Source: Calothrix sp. C42_A2020_038
GTDB taxonomy: Bacteria; Cyanobacteriota; Cyanobacteriia; Cyanobacteriales; Nostocaceae
Length of the DNA: 64,000 nt
Assembly (NCBI GenBank): GCA_015272395.1
Contig: JACYLQ010000033.1
Location: 248,001-312,000 of the forward strand
Direction: 5' to 3'
Below, one piece after another: positions 8,928-18,163 of this stretch (its first letter is position 1; each line of letters begins with the position of its first letter). The position numbers and the translations under genes are program-made. Below the pieces are notes generated by a model. That model saw only the letters and a list, made by a program, of their open reading frames with translations. It did no database searches and was not told where the DNA came from.

Positions 8928-9001
8928 CGGGATGTAGCGCAGCTTGGTAGCGCGCCTGCTTTGGGAGCAGGATGCCGCAGGTTCAAATCCTGTCATCCCG
9001 A
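8928..9001 (+). tRNA. tRNA-Pro (anticodon UGG)
   Basis: The acceptor stem CGGGATG pairs with CATCCCG. The D arm is AGCGCAGCTTGGTAGCGC. The anticodon stem CCTGC/GCAGG encloses TTTGGGA with anticodon TGG. The T arm is CAGGTTCAAATCCTG and the discriminator is A9001. The 3' CCA is not encoded. A Rho-independent terminator follows within 25 bases. Confidence 0.97.
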
Positions 9002-9023
9002 TATCACATATAAATTACTTAAG

Positions 9024-9056
9024 ACCCAGATTCATTAGTAAATTCTGGGTTTTTTC
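9024..9056 (+). terminator. Intrinsic terminator after tRNA-Pro
   Basis: ACCCAGA (9024-9030) pairs with TCTGGGT (9044-9050) and is followed directly by TTTTTC. It lies 22 bases after the tRNA. Confidence 0.8.
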
Positions 9057-9603
9057 ATAATATTGATTAGAAAAACAAAACTTAATTTAGTTTTAATTAG
9101 AGTTGATTCCGAGTTTTCACTTGTTTAGGATGTTTACTTAATCCAATATTGGTAGAGTCCATGTTGGTTTCGTTATCGTAGTCTATTCAACTCTGAGCTA
9201 ATTTATGAGTAAACAAGAATCTTAAAGCAAGTAACAGCCGAAACTAAAATTTGTCAATTTTAACACATCACTAGTTACTTAGCATGGAACGATTCATTTT
9301 TCAGCACCGTCGAATATAACAGGTAAAGATAATAAAATGTCACTTGTCGCGTTCTGCGGATAACAGTCCTGTTTTCGTGCAAAGAACATGGTAAGTGAAA
9401 GCATGTATGCTCCATAAACGCTCGCGGCTTTGGAGCGTAACAGATATCAAACCTCATGGGTAGAAGCTCACCCTAAAAAATTTGAGGCTTATGTTGATAG
9501 TGCAGGCAATTAGTTAAAACGATACTATAACTAAAACTAGTTAATTCTGTACTAATCCCACCACAATCTCGGCTTGATAAAAGTTTTAATGTTAGGAGAC
9601 ATC
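9057..9603. other. Gap upstream of the Tic22 gene, possible gene relic near 9430-9515
   Basis: No intact gene is seen. In the plus frame ending at a TAG just after 9510, the stretch ALERNRYQTSWVEAHPKK then FEAYVDSAGN reads like real protein, but the frame is closed upstream by a stop just before it. This could be the tail of a lost gene; it is not recognised. The remainder is AT-rich and should hold the Tic22 gene promoter. Confidence 0.35.
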
Positions 9604-10422
9604 ATGAAATCATTGGTTCGCTGGGGCACAACATTAGGTTTAGTCGGAAGCACTCTGCTGGCAACAGTGATTGGTGGAAATATTCCAGCGTTTGCGTTAT
9701 CAGAACAACAAATCAAAGAAAAATTAGATGCAATTCCCGTTTGGATGATTACCAACCCCCAAGGTTTACCCTTGAGCCGCCAGTTACCAGATGCGAATGG
9801 AAAAAAGGGTGGTTCAGTGACAGGAGTTTACATGAGCAAAGCAGAAGCTCAAGCTTTTATTAAAGAACTGCAAGCGGTGAAAAATCCTGACCCCAAAATG
9901 GCAGAAATGCTAAAAACATTACAGGCAACAGCCGTACCTTTAGGCAGCATATACCAGCAGTTGCAGCAAACTAAAAACCAACCTGAACGCTTGCAATTTG
10001 CTTTCAAACCAGTTGAGCAAGAGTTAAAAGGTGCTGTTGAATTACTTCGTTCGAGCGGGCAAGATGTCAAGCAGTTTAAAAGCGTTCCTGTGTTTATGGT
10101 CAGGTTTGCTCCTGATAAAGGCTATGTGCCTATTCAGCTTGGTTCGGATAAGAAAGAATATTTCCCTCTGTTTATGAGTAAGCAGGATGCGGTGGCTTTG
10201 TTAAATCAAGTCAAACCAAAGTTTGCGAAAGCTGACATCCAAGTAGTTGATGTTGATGGTGTACTCAAAACAATGCAAGATAAAAACGATAAGTGGCTAG
10301 AGCAAGTAGTATTCTTCCCGTCTCCAGAAGCACGAGAGTACATTCGTACGTTATCAAGTAACAATCCACAACAAAGACCTGCTGCACAACCATCTAATCG
10401 ACCACCTGCTCCCAAAAAGTAG
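9604..10422 (+). CDS. Tic22 family protein
   Basis: The 272-residue product has a clear signal peptide (MKSLVRWGTTLGLVGSTLLA to about AFA). The Tic22 repeat-like regions follow: IPVWMITNPQGLPLS with VYMSKAEAQAFIKEL, then VPVFMVRF with LFMSKQDAVALL. Chloroplast Tic22 is an intermembrane-space import factor. Cyanobacterial homologues sit in the periplasm/thylakoid lumen and help outer-membrane biogenesis. ATG 9604 is preceded by AGGAG at 9594-9598, which decides it over the upstream in-frame codon at 9574. The C-terminal tail is Pro/Gln-rich (NNPQQRPAAQPSNRPPAPKK). Confidence 0.88.
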   Translation: MKSLVRWGTTLGLVGSTLLATVIGGNIPAFALSEQQIKEKLDAIPVWMITNPQGLPLSRQLPDANGKKGGSVTGVYMSKAEAQAFIKELQAVKNPDPKMAEMLKTLQATAVPLGSIYQQLQQTKNQPERLQFAFKPVEQELKGAVELLRSSGQDVKQFKSVPVFMVRFAPDKGYVPIQLGSDKKEYFPLFMSKQDAVALLNQVKPKFAKADIQVVDVDGVLKTMQDKNDKWLEQVVFFPSPEAREYIRTLSSNNPQQRPAAQPSNRPPAPKK

Positions 10423-10493
10423 AATAGTAGGGATTAGGGATTAAAGATTACAGTTTATGTACTAAGTCTCCTCTAGTCCCACTCTAATTCTTT

Positions 10494-11411
10494 ATGCTTA
10501 ATCCTCAATTTCCCTACTTAATTTCTGGCTTACAACTTTGGCAATGGCGCTCTCAAGCAATTGCGGATGCGATTGAATTTAATGTTGAAGTAGTGGAAGT
10601 TGACTGGTTGCTTAGAGAAATTACGGATTTAGACAGCTTGGCGTTACGTTTAGGTTCATATCAAGACCAAACTCAAATCCAAATCAAGCTGTCTTTAGAA
10701 GATTTAAACGCATTCTGGCAACGACGCTGTAAAGAGCGTTTGCCTGTGCAATACATTACTTCATCGGTACCTTGGCGCCACTTCCAGTTGCAAGTTTCAC
10801 CTGCGGTTTTGATACCAAGACCGGAGACAGAATATTTGATTGACTTAGCAATTGCGGCAACAAAAGACTGTGAATATTTGAGAGACGGAAATTGGGCAGA
10901 CTTGGGAACAGGAAGTGGTGCCATTGCGATCGGACTTGCTTCTAGTTTTGAAAAAGCTACTATTCATGCTGTTGATGTTAGTCCTGATGCCCTTAAAATC
11001 GCTTATGCGAATGCGTGCGATTTAGGCTACATTAATCAAATTCAGTTTTATCTAGGTTCCTGGTGGGAACCGCTATTGGAATTGAAAGGTAAATTTAGCG
11101 GTATGGTTTCCAATCCTCCCTACATACCCACGAATACAGTGTTAACTTTGGAGCCAGAAGTTGCCAATCATGAGCCAAATTTAGCATTGGACGGTGGAAG
11201 CGATGGCTTAGATTATATCCGTAAACTTATTGAAGTATCCCCAGAATTTTTACAACCTGGCGCTGTATGGTTGATTGAAATGATGGCTGGACAAGCTAAT
11301 ATAGTTTCCAACCTTTTACACAACCACGGTAGTTACTGTAATATCAAAATTCATGCTGATTTAGCTGGCATTGAGCGATTTGCAGTTGCTTACAAAAATC
11401 CTAAATCCTAA
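10494..11411 (+). CDS. prmC: Peptide chain release factor N5-glutamine methyltransferase
   Basis: Methylates the glutamine of the GGQ motif in RF1/RF2 using S-adenosylmethionine. The N-terminal helical domain is followed by the hinge VSPAVLIPRPETEYLID, the SAM motif WADLGTGSGAIAIGLA and the catalytic NPPYIPT that binds the substrate glutamine. 305 residues is normal. The next gene (Sua5/YrdC) starts 9 bases after the stop, so the two form an operon; prmC-tsaC-type pairs occur in many bacteria. Confidence 0.95.
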   Translation: MLNPQFPYLISGLQLWQWRSQAIADAIEFNVEVVEVDWLLREITDLDSLALRLGSYQDQTQIQIKLSLEDLNAFWQRRCKERLPVQYITSSVPWRHFQLQVSPAVLIPRPETEYLIDLAIAATKDCEYLRDGNWADLGTGSGAIAIGLASSFEKATIHAVDVSPDALKIAYANACDLGYINQIQFYLGSWWEPLLELKGKFSGMVSNPPYIPTNTVLTLEPEVANHEPNLALDGGSDGLDYIRKLIEVSPEFLQPGAVWLIEMMAGQANIVSNLLHNHGSYCNIKIHADLAGIERFAVAYKNPKS

Positions 11412-11420
11412 CTTGAAAAC

Positions 11421-12017
11421 ATGTCTCAGGTTTCAATTGAAGTCCTTGTTGACGGCGCCTGCAAAGGATTGTTAGTCAGCTTCCCAACTGATACAGTTCC
11501 TGCACTTGCCACCAAACCAGAAAATTCTGCTCTTATTTATCAGAGTAAACAGCGAAGTTTGGATAAACCTTTGATATTAATGGCAGCTAATCCATCCGAC
11601 TTATGGGATTATGTCACTGGCAGTGACTCGGAGTTAAAGATTTGGCGTGAGGTGGCTGCTAAATACTGGCCTGGCGCATTGACAATGGTACTACCAACTA
11701 ATTCAGTCGTTGCCAAAACTATGAATCCTACTGACCCAACCACTATTGGTGTACGAGTGCCAGCAAGCAAAATAGCACGCTCGATATTAGAGCAAACAGG
11801 CCCTCTCGCAACTACAAGTGCAAACCTTTCTGGTCAAAGTGCATTGCTAACTATGGCAGAAATTGCCGCGCAGTTTCCCCAAGCGCTTACACTCCTTGAA
11901 AGCGAATCTCTAGACACAACCCCTGCTATTGGCGTACCTTCGACTGTCGTAAAATGGACTGGTAAGGATTGGCAGATTCTTAGACAAGGCGCCGTGAAAT
12001 TTGATTTTACTAGCTGA
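11421..12017 (+). CDS. L-threonylcarbamoyladenylate synthase (Sua5/YrdC family)
   Basis: Makes threonylcarbamoyl-AMP from threonine, bicarbonate and ATP for t6A tRNA modification, feeding TsaD encoded at 5094-6131. The signature residues are SFPTDTVPALA near the N-terminus, the KQRSLDKPLIL motif, the WPGALTMVLP segment and TIGVRVP with TSANLSG. At 198 residues it is the short TsaC/YrdC form without the C-terminal Sua5 domain. It is separated by 9 bases from prmC and probably cotranscribed with it. Confidence 0.9.
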   Translation: MSQVSIEVLVDGACKGLLVSFPTDTVPALATKPENSALIYQSKQRSLDKPLILMAANPSDLWDYVTGSDSELKIWREVAAKYWPGALTMVLPTNSVVAKTMNPTDPTTIGVRVPASKIARSILEQTGPLATTSANLSGQSALLTMAEIAAQFPQALTLLESESLDTTPAIGVPSTVVKWTGKDWQILRQGAVKFDFTS

Positions 12018-12482
12018 ACAGCAAATGTATTACTTCAAAACACAATTAAAACTTAAACTTAATTTCAAATAATATAGTACTAAGGGTTATATTTGAATTG
12101 CAATTTGATTGCCTTAATTACAGTTGTTTGAAAAGTACCAATGTTAACGCTCGAACCTAACCCTTAACCTCTTCCTGGATGCGGGAACAAGAATAAGAAT
12201 ATAAAAGTAAAGGTTTCAAGGTCTCTCCCGATGCGGTGAGAGGTTTGGAGATAGATTTAATGTATATTTTTAGACTTTTGATTCCTCTAAGTAATTATCT
12301 TTTGTTGTAACAAATAAGACTTTATCTTGGATATATTCGATATTAATAGACTTGACTCTACCATGAGCCTTCGTTTCTAAGTTAAAATACCTGGCTCATG
12401 AGCATTTTGATATTCGAGAAGGGAACTATAAAAGTATATTTTCCGCATTTGTTTAACTAGTGTGTATTAATAAGAAGAAACT
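12018..12482. other. Gap with a dispersed GTTGTTTGAAAAGTA-type repeat
   Basis: No gene is seen. From 12123 the words GTTGTTTGAAAAGTACCAAT then GTTAAC begin a repeat whose start recurs at 51870 (GTTGTTTGAAAAGTATCAAT, then GTTAAC). Between 12215 and 12250, CTCTCCCGATGCGGTGAGAG is a short hairpin. The remainder holds the promoter of the kinase-like gene. Confidence 0.5.
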
Positions 12483-13415
12483 ATGAATTGGAGTAATTGG
12501 ATATATCTAGGGGCAGGACTCGCAATCGGTGCAGGATTTCGTGGTTTGTTTGCACGCTCGAAACTAATATCAACTACGGTTGACAAACCAGAAAAAGATG
12601 AAGTAGAAAAACTTTTAGAAAAAATTAAGCAGACAACCTTGGCATATAATCTAGCCACTGAAATGAGCCAGTTTAAAGCCGGTTTTTTAGCACGTACAAC
12701 ACATGTGTTACGCTCACCGCTAAATGGTTTGATTGGTTTACATCAGTTAATTTTGTCTGATTTATGCGAAAGTCCAGAAGAAGAACGCGAATTTATTACT
12801 CAGGCTCACGAACGAGCCTTACAATTACTCAAGTTAATTGACGAAATTCTTAACGTCGCGCGAGCGGAACGCGGTACTAATTGTATAAATAATCAGCCGC
12901 AATCTCTAAGTGAATTATTACAGGAAGTTTATGATCTAACATATATGTTGGCTGAAAACCGCAATTACCCATTTGAAATTGTACTGCCAGAATCAGAAGT
13001 ATACGTACTCACAGATAATAAATGGCTGCGACAAGTACTAATCAATCTAGTCGAAACTACAATTGCTCAAATGGAAGCTCAGATGGAGGAAGGTCGAATT
13101 TCCATTTCTTTTGGAGGTACAGATACAAGTAATTACGCCCATATCTGGTTAGATGTACCAGCTTATGCATTTTCCAGCAGCGAAGCAATAGATCTAATCA
13201 CTGCTGAAGTCGATCAGAATGCAATCCCTGAACATAAAGCAGTGTTACCAGGCATGAAATTACTCTTAGCCACTACCATAATCGAACTCTTAGGAGGTAA
13301 GCTTACGGTTGTTCCATACCTTGGCAACAATACTGAATTACAACTAACAACTAGATTACAAATATCTATCCCCCAAGCAATTTCTGAAACTGCACTTGCT
13401 GGTGGAGTGAATTAA
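12483..13415 (+). CDS. Histidine kinase-like protein with a degenerate ATPase domain
   Basis: A 310-residue protein with a short N-terminal hydrophobic segment (NWIYLGAGLAIGAGFRGLFA). A HisKA-type dimerisation helix follows, carrying the H box FLARTTHVLRSPLNGLIG with the phosphoacceptor position H74. The ATPase part retains an N-box-like WLRQVLINLVETTIAQ, but the expected asparagine is absent and no DxGxG (G1) or GxGLG (G2) motif is visible. It may act as a phosphoacceptor or scaffold rather than an active kinase. No response regulator is adjacent. Its 3' end overlaps the convergent GNAT gene by 50 bases. Confidence 0.75.
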   Translation: MNWSNWIYLGAGLAIGAGFRGLFARSKLISTTVDKPEKDEVEKLLEKIKQTTLAYNLATEMSQFKAGFLARTTHVLRSPLNGLIGLHQLILSDLCESPEEEREFITQAHERALQLLKLIDEILNVARAERGTNCINNQPQSLSELLQEVYDLTYMLAENRNYPFEIVLPESEVYVLTDNKWLRQVLINLVETTIAQMEAQMEEGRISISFGGTDTSNYAHIWLDVPAYAFSSSEAIDLITAEVDQNAIPEHKAVLPGMKLLLATTIIELLGGKLTVVPYLGNNTELQLTTRLQISIPQAISETALAGGVN

Positions 13416-13833
13416 AATGAGACTGATTATACAAAACCATTGTTGTTGTCGTATTTCTCTCAAAACCAATTTTTTCGTAAAATCCTTGTTGGTGAGTTGT
13501 CATTAAATAAACACGCTCAACTCGGTTGACTCTCGGATGGCTTAAAACCGTTTCCACTAATTTACTACCAAGTCCCTGAGAGCGATAATCTGGATGAATC
13601 ACAACATCCCAAATTGTCGCGCGATATACACAGTCTGAAGTTGCTCTTGCGAAACCTACCAATTTCTCACAATCTCTAACCGTTATTACTGGTTCGCTAT
13701 TGGCAACCGCAATACTCAAATCCTCAATGTTGCGCTTCTGTGCCCAAAATGCTGCAATGTCGAATAAATTACATAACTGATTGAGGTCTATGTCTGATTT
13801 GCGGTCGCTAAATTGAATATGAGCATTATCCAT
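13366..13833 (-). CDS. GNAT family N-acetyltransferase
   Basis: A 155-residue single-domain acetyltransferase. The acetyl-CoA loop HPDYRSQGLGSKLVETVL and the C-terminal FYEKIGFERN strand are clear. The core [20 protein letters not shown] is almost the same as in the Ycf52-like protein at 8232-8780 ([20 protein letters not shown]), so the two are paralogues or share an ancestor. The C-terminal tail extends beyond the fold and overlaps the end of the kinase-like gene. Substrate unknown. Confidence 0.85.
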   Translation of the reverse strand: MDNAHIQFSDRKSDIDLNQLCNLFDIAAFWAQKRNIEDLSIAVANSEPVITVRDCEKLVGFARATSDCVYRATIWDVVIHPDYRSQGLGSKLVETVLSHPRVNRVERVYLMTTHQQGFYEKIGFERNTTTTMVLYNQSHFNSLHQQVQFQKLLGG

Positions 13834-14016
13834 CGACTAATACCAAATTCACAGATGTTATTAAATTGACCAATTTGTACTCTGCAAAATGTTTCCCAGA
13901 ATACAGTTATGACTATTATTTTATGATTTATATATAAAAATATAAATAAATGTTAAGGTTTGATAACATATTGTTGTATAGCAACCCTGAATAACTGGTA
14001 AAAATTGAGTTAAAAT

Positions 14017-14394
14017 TCACTGAATCCATTTCCACAAAGGATGTGTTGTTCCTTGCTCACGGATATGGAAAACTAGTTTTTCTAAATGTTCTCTATCGCG
14101 TTTTGGTAAGCCAAACAAAATATTTCGACTTTGCCAAACTAATACAGCAACTGTCATACCGATACAAAAAGCAAGACCCAAAGTTGCAAGGGGATTGAAG
14201 TACAGAGCATAGCGCACAGCTACCCATGTAAAGTACTGGCGCCATAAATAAATTTCTTCACGTAGATTCCACAAACAAATTGGTGCAATCAAAATCCATA
14301 GTAAACCAACGAATAGCCACCTTGCGTAGACAGTAAGTCGATGCAATTTTTGGACTTGTTGTTCAAAAACCGGGTCTTTTTCTAGATTTTGCAT
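14017..14394 (-). CDS. Small membrane protein of unknown function
   Basis: A 125-residue protein with two hydrophobic segments (WLFVGLLWILIAPICLWNL and LATLGLAFCIGMTVAVLVW). It has a charged N-terminus (MQNLEKDPVFEQQVQKLHRL) and C-terminus (KRDREHLEKLVFHIREQG). No known motif was recognised. It lies downstream of secF on the same strand, separated by a terminator-like hairpin, so cotranscription is not certain. Coding looks genuine from its length and clean membrane pattern. Confidence 0.6.
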   Translation of the reverse strand: MQNLEKDPVFEQQVQKLHRLTVYARWLFVGLLWILIAPICLWNLREEIYLWRQYFTWVAVRYALYFNPLATLGLAFCIGMTVAVLVWQSRNILFGLPKRDREHLEKLVFHIREQGTTHPLWKWIQ

Positions 14395-14433
14395 GGAATC
14401 AAGAATAGGGAATAGACGAAAAAAGAACCCCTA

Positions 14434-14465
14434 CCCCTCACTGTTTACCTATTTACGGTGAGGGG
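14434..14465 (-). terminator. Terminator-like hairpin after secF
   Basis: CCCCTCAC (14434-14441) pairs with GTGAGGGG (14458-14465). On the minus strand it is followed after a few bases by TTCTTTTTTCG. It lies 22 bases beyond the secF stop and would end the pdhB/secDF transcripts. Confidence 0.55.
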
Positions 14466-14487
14466 TCGCGTAGCGAGGGTAGAGTTT

Positions 14488-15459
14488 TCAACTTGCTACA
14501 GATTCAGTATTTTGGGGAGGTATACGTTGTTGGTTTCGTTCTCTCCACCAAGCCAAGAGGGTGCTGGCAACAAAGATACTGGAATAAGCTCCCATCGTAA
14601 AGCCAACAATCAAGGCTAAAGAAAAGATTTTTAGTGTTTCCCCACCAAATAAGAGGATGGCAAACAGTGTTAATAATGTTGTTAGAGTTGTATTAATCGA
14701 ACGCGAAAGCGTTTGGTCTACTGCGTCATCAACAATACTGCTAATGGGACGGTTTGAGTCCAGTTGTGATGTTTCCCGAATTCGGTCGTAAATTACCACC
14801 GTGTCATTGACCGAGAAACCAATAATTGTCAGCAAAGCAACAACAAATAAACTGTCTACCTCAATTCCTGCAAAACCCAATATTGAAAATATTCCTATTG
14901 TAATTAATACATCATGAAATAAGGCAACGATTGCAAAGACGGCATAATCCCACTGGAAACGAATTCTTAAGTAACCAAAGATACCTAGTAATGATAAAGA
15001 CAGAGCAGTTATGCCGGAGGTAAACAGTTCTCGTCCAAGAGTGGGACCGACGGTATCAATAGAGCTTTTTTGTGGGTCAAAGACGCCTATTTTTTCCGAG
15101 AGTGCATCAACTAGTTGAGTACGCTGTTCAACACTGAGGTCTTTAGAACGAATTGAAACACCGTTTTCTTTTCCTGTTTCTCTGTCCGTAATCAGCTGGA
15201 TACTGGCATCACCTAGTCCTTTAGCTTTAGCGATATCACGGACAGTGTTGATATCTATAGGAGCATCACAATTTCCAGGTTTTGTACAGTCTCTTTCCAA
15301 CTGTAACCTTGTACCACCGATAAAATCTAGACCACGGCGTAAAGGCGCCCTAATTTGAGGGTTGAGCGTGGAAATCACCATCGAAATTATACCGATGATC
15401 AGAAGTGTAGAGGAAATACCCCACCAGAGTGTACGCTTTTTATTTACAGCTAATTTCAT
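14488..15459 (-). CDS. secF: Protein translocase subunit SecF
   Basis: An inner-membrane RND-type subunit that, with SecD, uses the proton gradient to help proteins leave the Sec channel. It has six predicted membrane spans. The N-terminal motif [15 protein letters not shown] is conserved, as are the TM4/5 signatures [16 protein letters not shown] and the later [14 protein letters not shown]. 323 residues is full length. Its ATG overlaps the secD stop by 4 bases (ATGA), so the two are translationally coupled. Confidence 0.96.
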   Translation of the reverse strand: MKLAVNKKRTLWWGISSTLLIIGIISMVISTLNPQIRAPLRRGLDFIGGTRLQLERDCTKPGNCDAPIDINTVRDIAKAKGLGDASIQLITDRETGKENGVSIRSKDLSVEQRTQLVDALSEKIGVFDPQKSSIDTVGPTLGRELFTSGITALSLSLLGIFGYLRIRFQWDYAVFAIVALFHDVLITIGIFSILGFAGIEVDSLFVVALLTIIGFSVNDTVVIYDRIRETSQLDSNRPISSIVDDAVDQTLSRSINTTLTTLLTLFAILLFGGETLKIFSLALIVGFTMGAYSSIFVASTLLAWWRERNQQRIPPQNTESVAS

Positions 15460-16874
15460 TTTGCAGCCTCCGCTTTTTTAGGTACTGACAAGTTCGGGCA
15501 AAAGTATTCTGCTTTTTTCAAAGATGGAATCCCTATGGCCAAGAACATGAAAGTGCGGCTACATACAACAGCCGTAAACATACTGATTAAAACTCCAATA
15601 CTTAGGGTTACAGCAAAACCTTTTACCAAACCGGAACCAAAAATAAACAAAAAGAAGCAGGCAATCCAGGTTGTAACGTTACTATCTAGAATGCTAGAAA
15701 AAGCACGGTAAAATCCAGATTCAACCGAACGAAACAGCGTTTTACCCGCTCTTAATTCTTCTCTAGTGCGTTCAAAAATTAAGACATTAGCATCTACTGC
15801 CATGCCAATACTAAGAACAAATCCAGCAATACCAGGTAATGTCATCGTTACTTGCAACAACCCAAAAGCTGCCCAAGAAAGTAAAGCATATATTACTAAC
15901 GCAATATCTGCCAATAACCCTGGTAGTCGATAATACACTACCATGAAAATTAGTACAAGACTTAAACCACCAATACCAGCATAAATACTACTTTGAATAC
16001 TGTCTTTACCTAGGGTAGCACCAACTGTGCGGTTTTCAACAATTTCCACAGGTACAGGTAGGGCGCCACCGCGTAATTGTACACCTAAACCAGTAGCTTC
16101 TTGAGCTGTAAAATTACCAGTAATTACCGCATTACCACCTGTAATTCCAGTTGCGGCAAATTGAGGGCCAACATTCGGGTAGCTAATAATCGCGTTATCA
16201 AGAAAAATACCAATACTACGTCCGGTACCTGCAAGCTCTTTGGTAATTTGAGCAAATAGATCGCCACCTTGTTGATTGAAGCTAATTGCTACTTCCCAAT
16301 TTTGACCTTGGGTAGGTGTACCTTGAGCATCTTTAAGAAGATTACCGCCAAGTGGAGGATTAGTGCTTTCAAATAATTCTGCTATGGCTTGATTATTTTT
16401 TTGCAAGTCTTCCTGAATTTTAGCAATTGTGGCTTCGTCTTTACTTTTACGAGCTTCTTCAAGTTTTGTTTTTAATTCGTTACGCGAGGAAATAAACGCA
16501 AAAAACTGAGCTTCTGTACCTGGTTTTTGCTTACGAAACTCTAACTTTGCTGTTCCTCCCAAAACTCTTTCTGCTTGTTCAGGGTCTTTAACACCTGGAA
16601 GTTGAACTAGAATTTTGTCATTGCCAGCTTGTTGAACTACAGCTTCAGAAACACCTAATCCGTTAATCCGTCCTTCTATAACCTTGAGGACAGCTTCCAT
16701 TTCACGCTCGGTGATTGTTTTTATTTCTGGTGTAGTCTTCACTTGAATAGTCAATTGTGAACCTCCTTGTAAATCGAGTCCAAGGGGTACACGCAAACTA
16801 GGAGTGGCAATCACCGCGATGGCGGCAATTACCATAACAATAATTAGGGCTAATAGCGATTGCTGTCTTTGCAT
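15456..16874 (-). CDS. secD: Protein translocase subunit SecD
   Basis: Partner of SecF. The N-terminal helix is followed by [18 protein letters not shown], a large periplasmic/lumenal P1 domain, and a six-helix bundle with [20 protein letters not shown], the SecD proton-relay region. The start is taken at ATG 16874 ([11 protein letters not shown]), which gives the usual N-terminus; a TTG at 16895 would add 7 residues. pdhB lies upstream on the same strand with a heptamer-rich 136-base gap, an order also found in other cyanobacteria. Confidence 0.95.
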   Translation of the reverse strand: MQRQQSLLALIIVMVIAAIAVIATPSLRVPLGLDLQGGSQLTIQVKTTPEIKTITEREMEAVLKVIEGRINGLGVSEAVVQQAGNDKILVQLPGVKDPEQAERVLGGTAKLEFRKQKPGTEAQFFAFISSRNELKTKLEEARKSKDEATIAKIQEDLQKNNQAIAELFESTNPPLGGNLLKDAQGTPTQGQNWEVAISFNQQGGDLFAQITKELAGTGRSIGIFLDNAIISYPNVGPQFAATGITGGNAVITGNFTAQEATGLGVQLRGGALPVPVEIVENRTVGATLGKDSIQSSIYAGIGGLSLVLIFMVVYYRLPGLLADIALVIYALLSWAAFGLLQVTMTLPGIAGFVLSIGMAVDANVLIFERTREELRAGKTLFRSVESGFYRAFSSILDSNVTTWIACFFLFIFGSGLVKGFAVTLSIGVLISMFTAVVCSRTFMFLAIGIPSLKKAEYFCPNLSVPKKAEAAK

Positions 16875-16934
16875 ACCATAACGGGAGTGCGACAAACGCT
16901 ATAATAACGCTCTTTTAGTCAGTTATGCGTGATC

Positions 16935-17007
16935 AGTTATGAGTTATGAGTTAGGAATTAGGAGTTATGAGTTATGAGTTATGAGTTAAAATTCCTAACT
17001 CCTAACT
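16935..17007. repeat. Short tandem heptamer repeats (GTTATGA/GTTAGGA type)
   Basis: Runs of AGTTATG and AGTTAGG words are repeated several times, then inverted as ATTCCTAACTCCTAACT. Such short tandemly repeated repetitive sequences are well known in filamentous cyanobacteria. Smaller runs occur at 5038-5065 and 45462-45490. Here they fill the gap between pdhB and secD and can form a hairpin. Confidence 0.7.
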
Positions 17008-17010
17008 AAT

Positions 17011-17994
17011 TTAAACTCTCAGTGTCATCATTTTTTCGACAGCTTCAACAATTTGTTCCGGTTGTACTATGGTTAAACGCTCTAAAGTCCCGTTATAAGG
17101 TGTTGGAATATCCTGCGAAGATAGTCGTAGTACTGGTGCATCCAACTCGTCAAAAAAGCGGTCATTAATTGAAGCTGTTAATTCGGCGCCGATACCTCCG
17201 GTTCGCATACACTCTTCTACGATAATGACACGGTGAGTTTTGCGTATTGATGTACCAATAGTATCAAGGTCTAAGGGCTTGAGGGAAATTAAATCGATAA
17301 CTTCCGGGTCAAAGCCTTGTTTTTCAAGATTTTTCACAGCCTGCTCGACATGATGACGCATCCGTGAGTAAGTCAGTATTGTTACATCTTTACCTTTACG
17401 TACAACTTCGGCTTTATCGAGTGGCAGGAGGTATTCTTCTTCGGGTAGGTTTTGCTTTAGGTTGTAAAGCAGTACATGTTCAAAAAATAGTACCGGGTTG
17501 TGGTCGCGAATAGCTGCTTTGAGAAGTCCTTTTGCGTTGTATGGAGTTGAGCAAGCGACAATTTTCAAACCTGGGACTGCTTGAAAGTATGCTTCAAGAC
17601 GCTGTGAGTGTTCTGCACCTAACTGGCGCCCAACACCACCAGGTCCACGAATTACCATTGGAATTTTAAAATTACCACCAGAAGTGTAGCGTAACATCCC
17701 AGCATTGTTAGAAATTTGGTTGAACGCAAGCAGCAGAAATCCCATGTTCATACCCTCGATGATCGGACGTAAGCCCGTCATCGCGGCGCCGACTGCGATA
17801 CCAGTAAAACTGTTTTCAGCAATGGGAGTATCTAAAACGCGGAGTTCCCCGTACTTTTTGTACAGGTCTTTAGTTACTTTATAAGAGCCACCGTAGTGTC
17901 CTACGTCTTCTCCAAGAACAAATACAGTGTTATCACGCGCCATTTCCTCATCAATGGCTTCTCGCAGAGCGTTGAAGAATAATGTTTCTGCCAT
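17011..17994 (-). CDS. pdhB: Pyruvate dehydrogenase E1 component subunit beta
   Basis: The beta subunit of the thiamine-diphosphate E1 enzyme that decarboxylates pyruvate for acetyl-CoA synthesis. Recognised from [58 protein letters not shown] and the C-terminal [14 protein letters not shown]. 327 residues is normal. The alpha subunit gene is not in the window, as is common in cyanobacteria where pdh genes are dispersed. It makes the same product (acetyl-CoA) as PFL, encoded at 39225-41450, but under oxic conditions. Confidence 0.95.
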   Translation of the reverse strand: MAETLFFNALREAIDEEMARDNTVFVLGEDVGHYGGSYKVTKDLYKKYGELRVLDTPIAENSFTGIAVGAAMTGLRPIIEGMNMGFLLLAFNQISNNAGMLRYTSGGNFKIPMVIRGPGGVGRQLGAEHSQRLEAYFQAVPGLKIVACSTPYNAKGLLKAAIRDHNPVLFFEHVLLYNLKQNLPEEEYLLPLDKAEVVRKGKDVTILTYSRMRHHVEQAVKNLEKQGFDPEVIDLISLKPLDLDTIGTSIRKTHRVIIVEECMRTGGIGAELTASINDRFFDELDAPVLRLSSQDIPTPYNGTLERLTIVQPEQIVEAVEKMMTLRV

Positions 17995-18093
17995 TAGACC
18001 TTTAAATACAACTATTGTTATAGAATCTTATCGCGCTTGGAGAGAAAATACCGTAACAAATGCATGAGTGTTTGGAGTTATTAGATAAAGAAA

Positions 18094-18117
18094 TCCCACG
18101 CATTTGAAGACGTGGGA
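18094..18117 (-). terminator. Intrinsic terminator of the GH5-CBM gene
   Basis: TCCCACG pairs with CGTGGGA across a 10-base loop. On the minus strand the stem is followed by TTTCTTT. It lies 47 bases past the stop codon of the glycanase gene. Confidence 0.7.
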
Positions 18118-18163
18118 AGGATAGTATAAAGAATATTGCTAGGAAGTTCTCTAATTAAGATAA

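Noticed and set aside
9275-9457. 60-codon minus-strand frame upstream of the Tic22 gene
   Set aside because: No start signal or motif. A plus-strand protein-like stretch overlaps it but is also broken.
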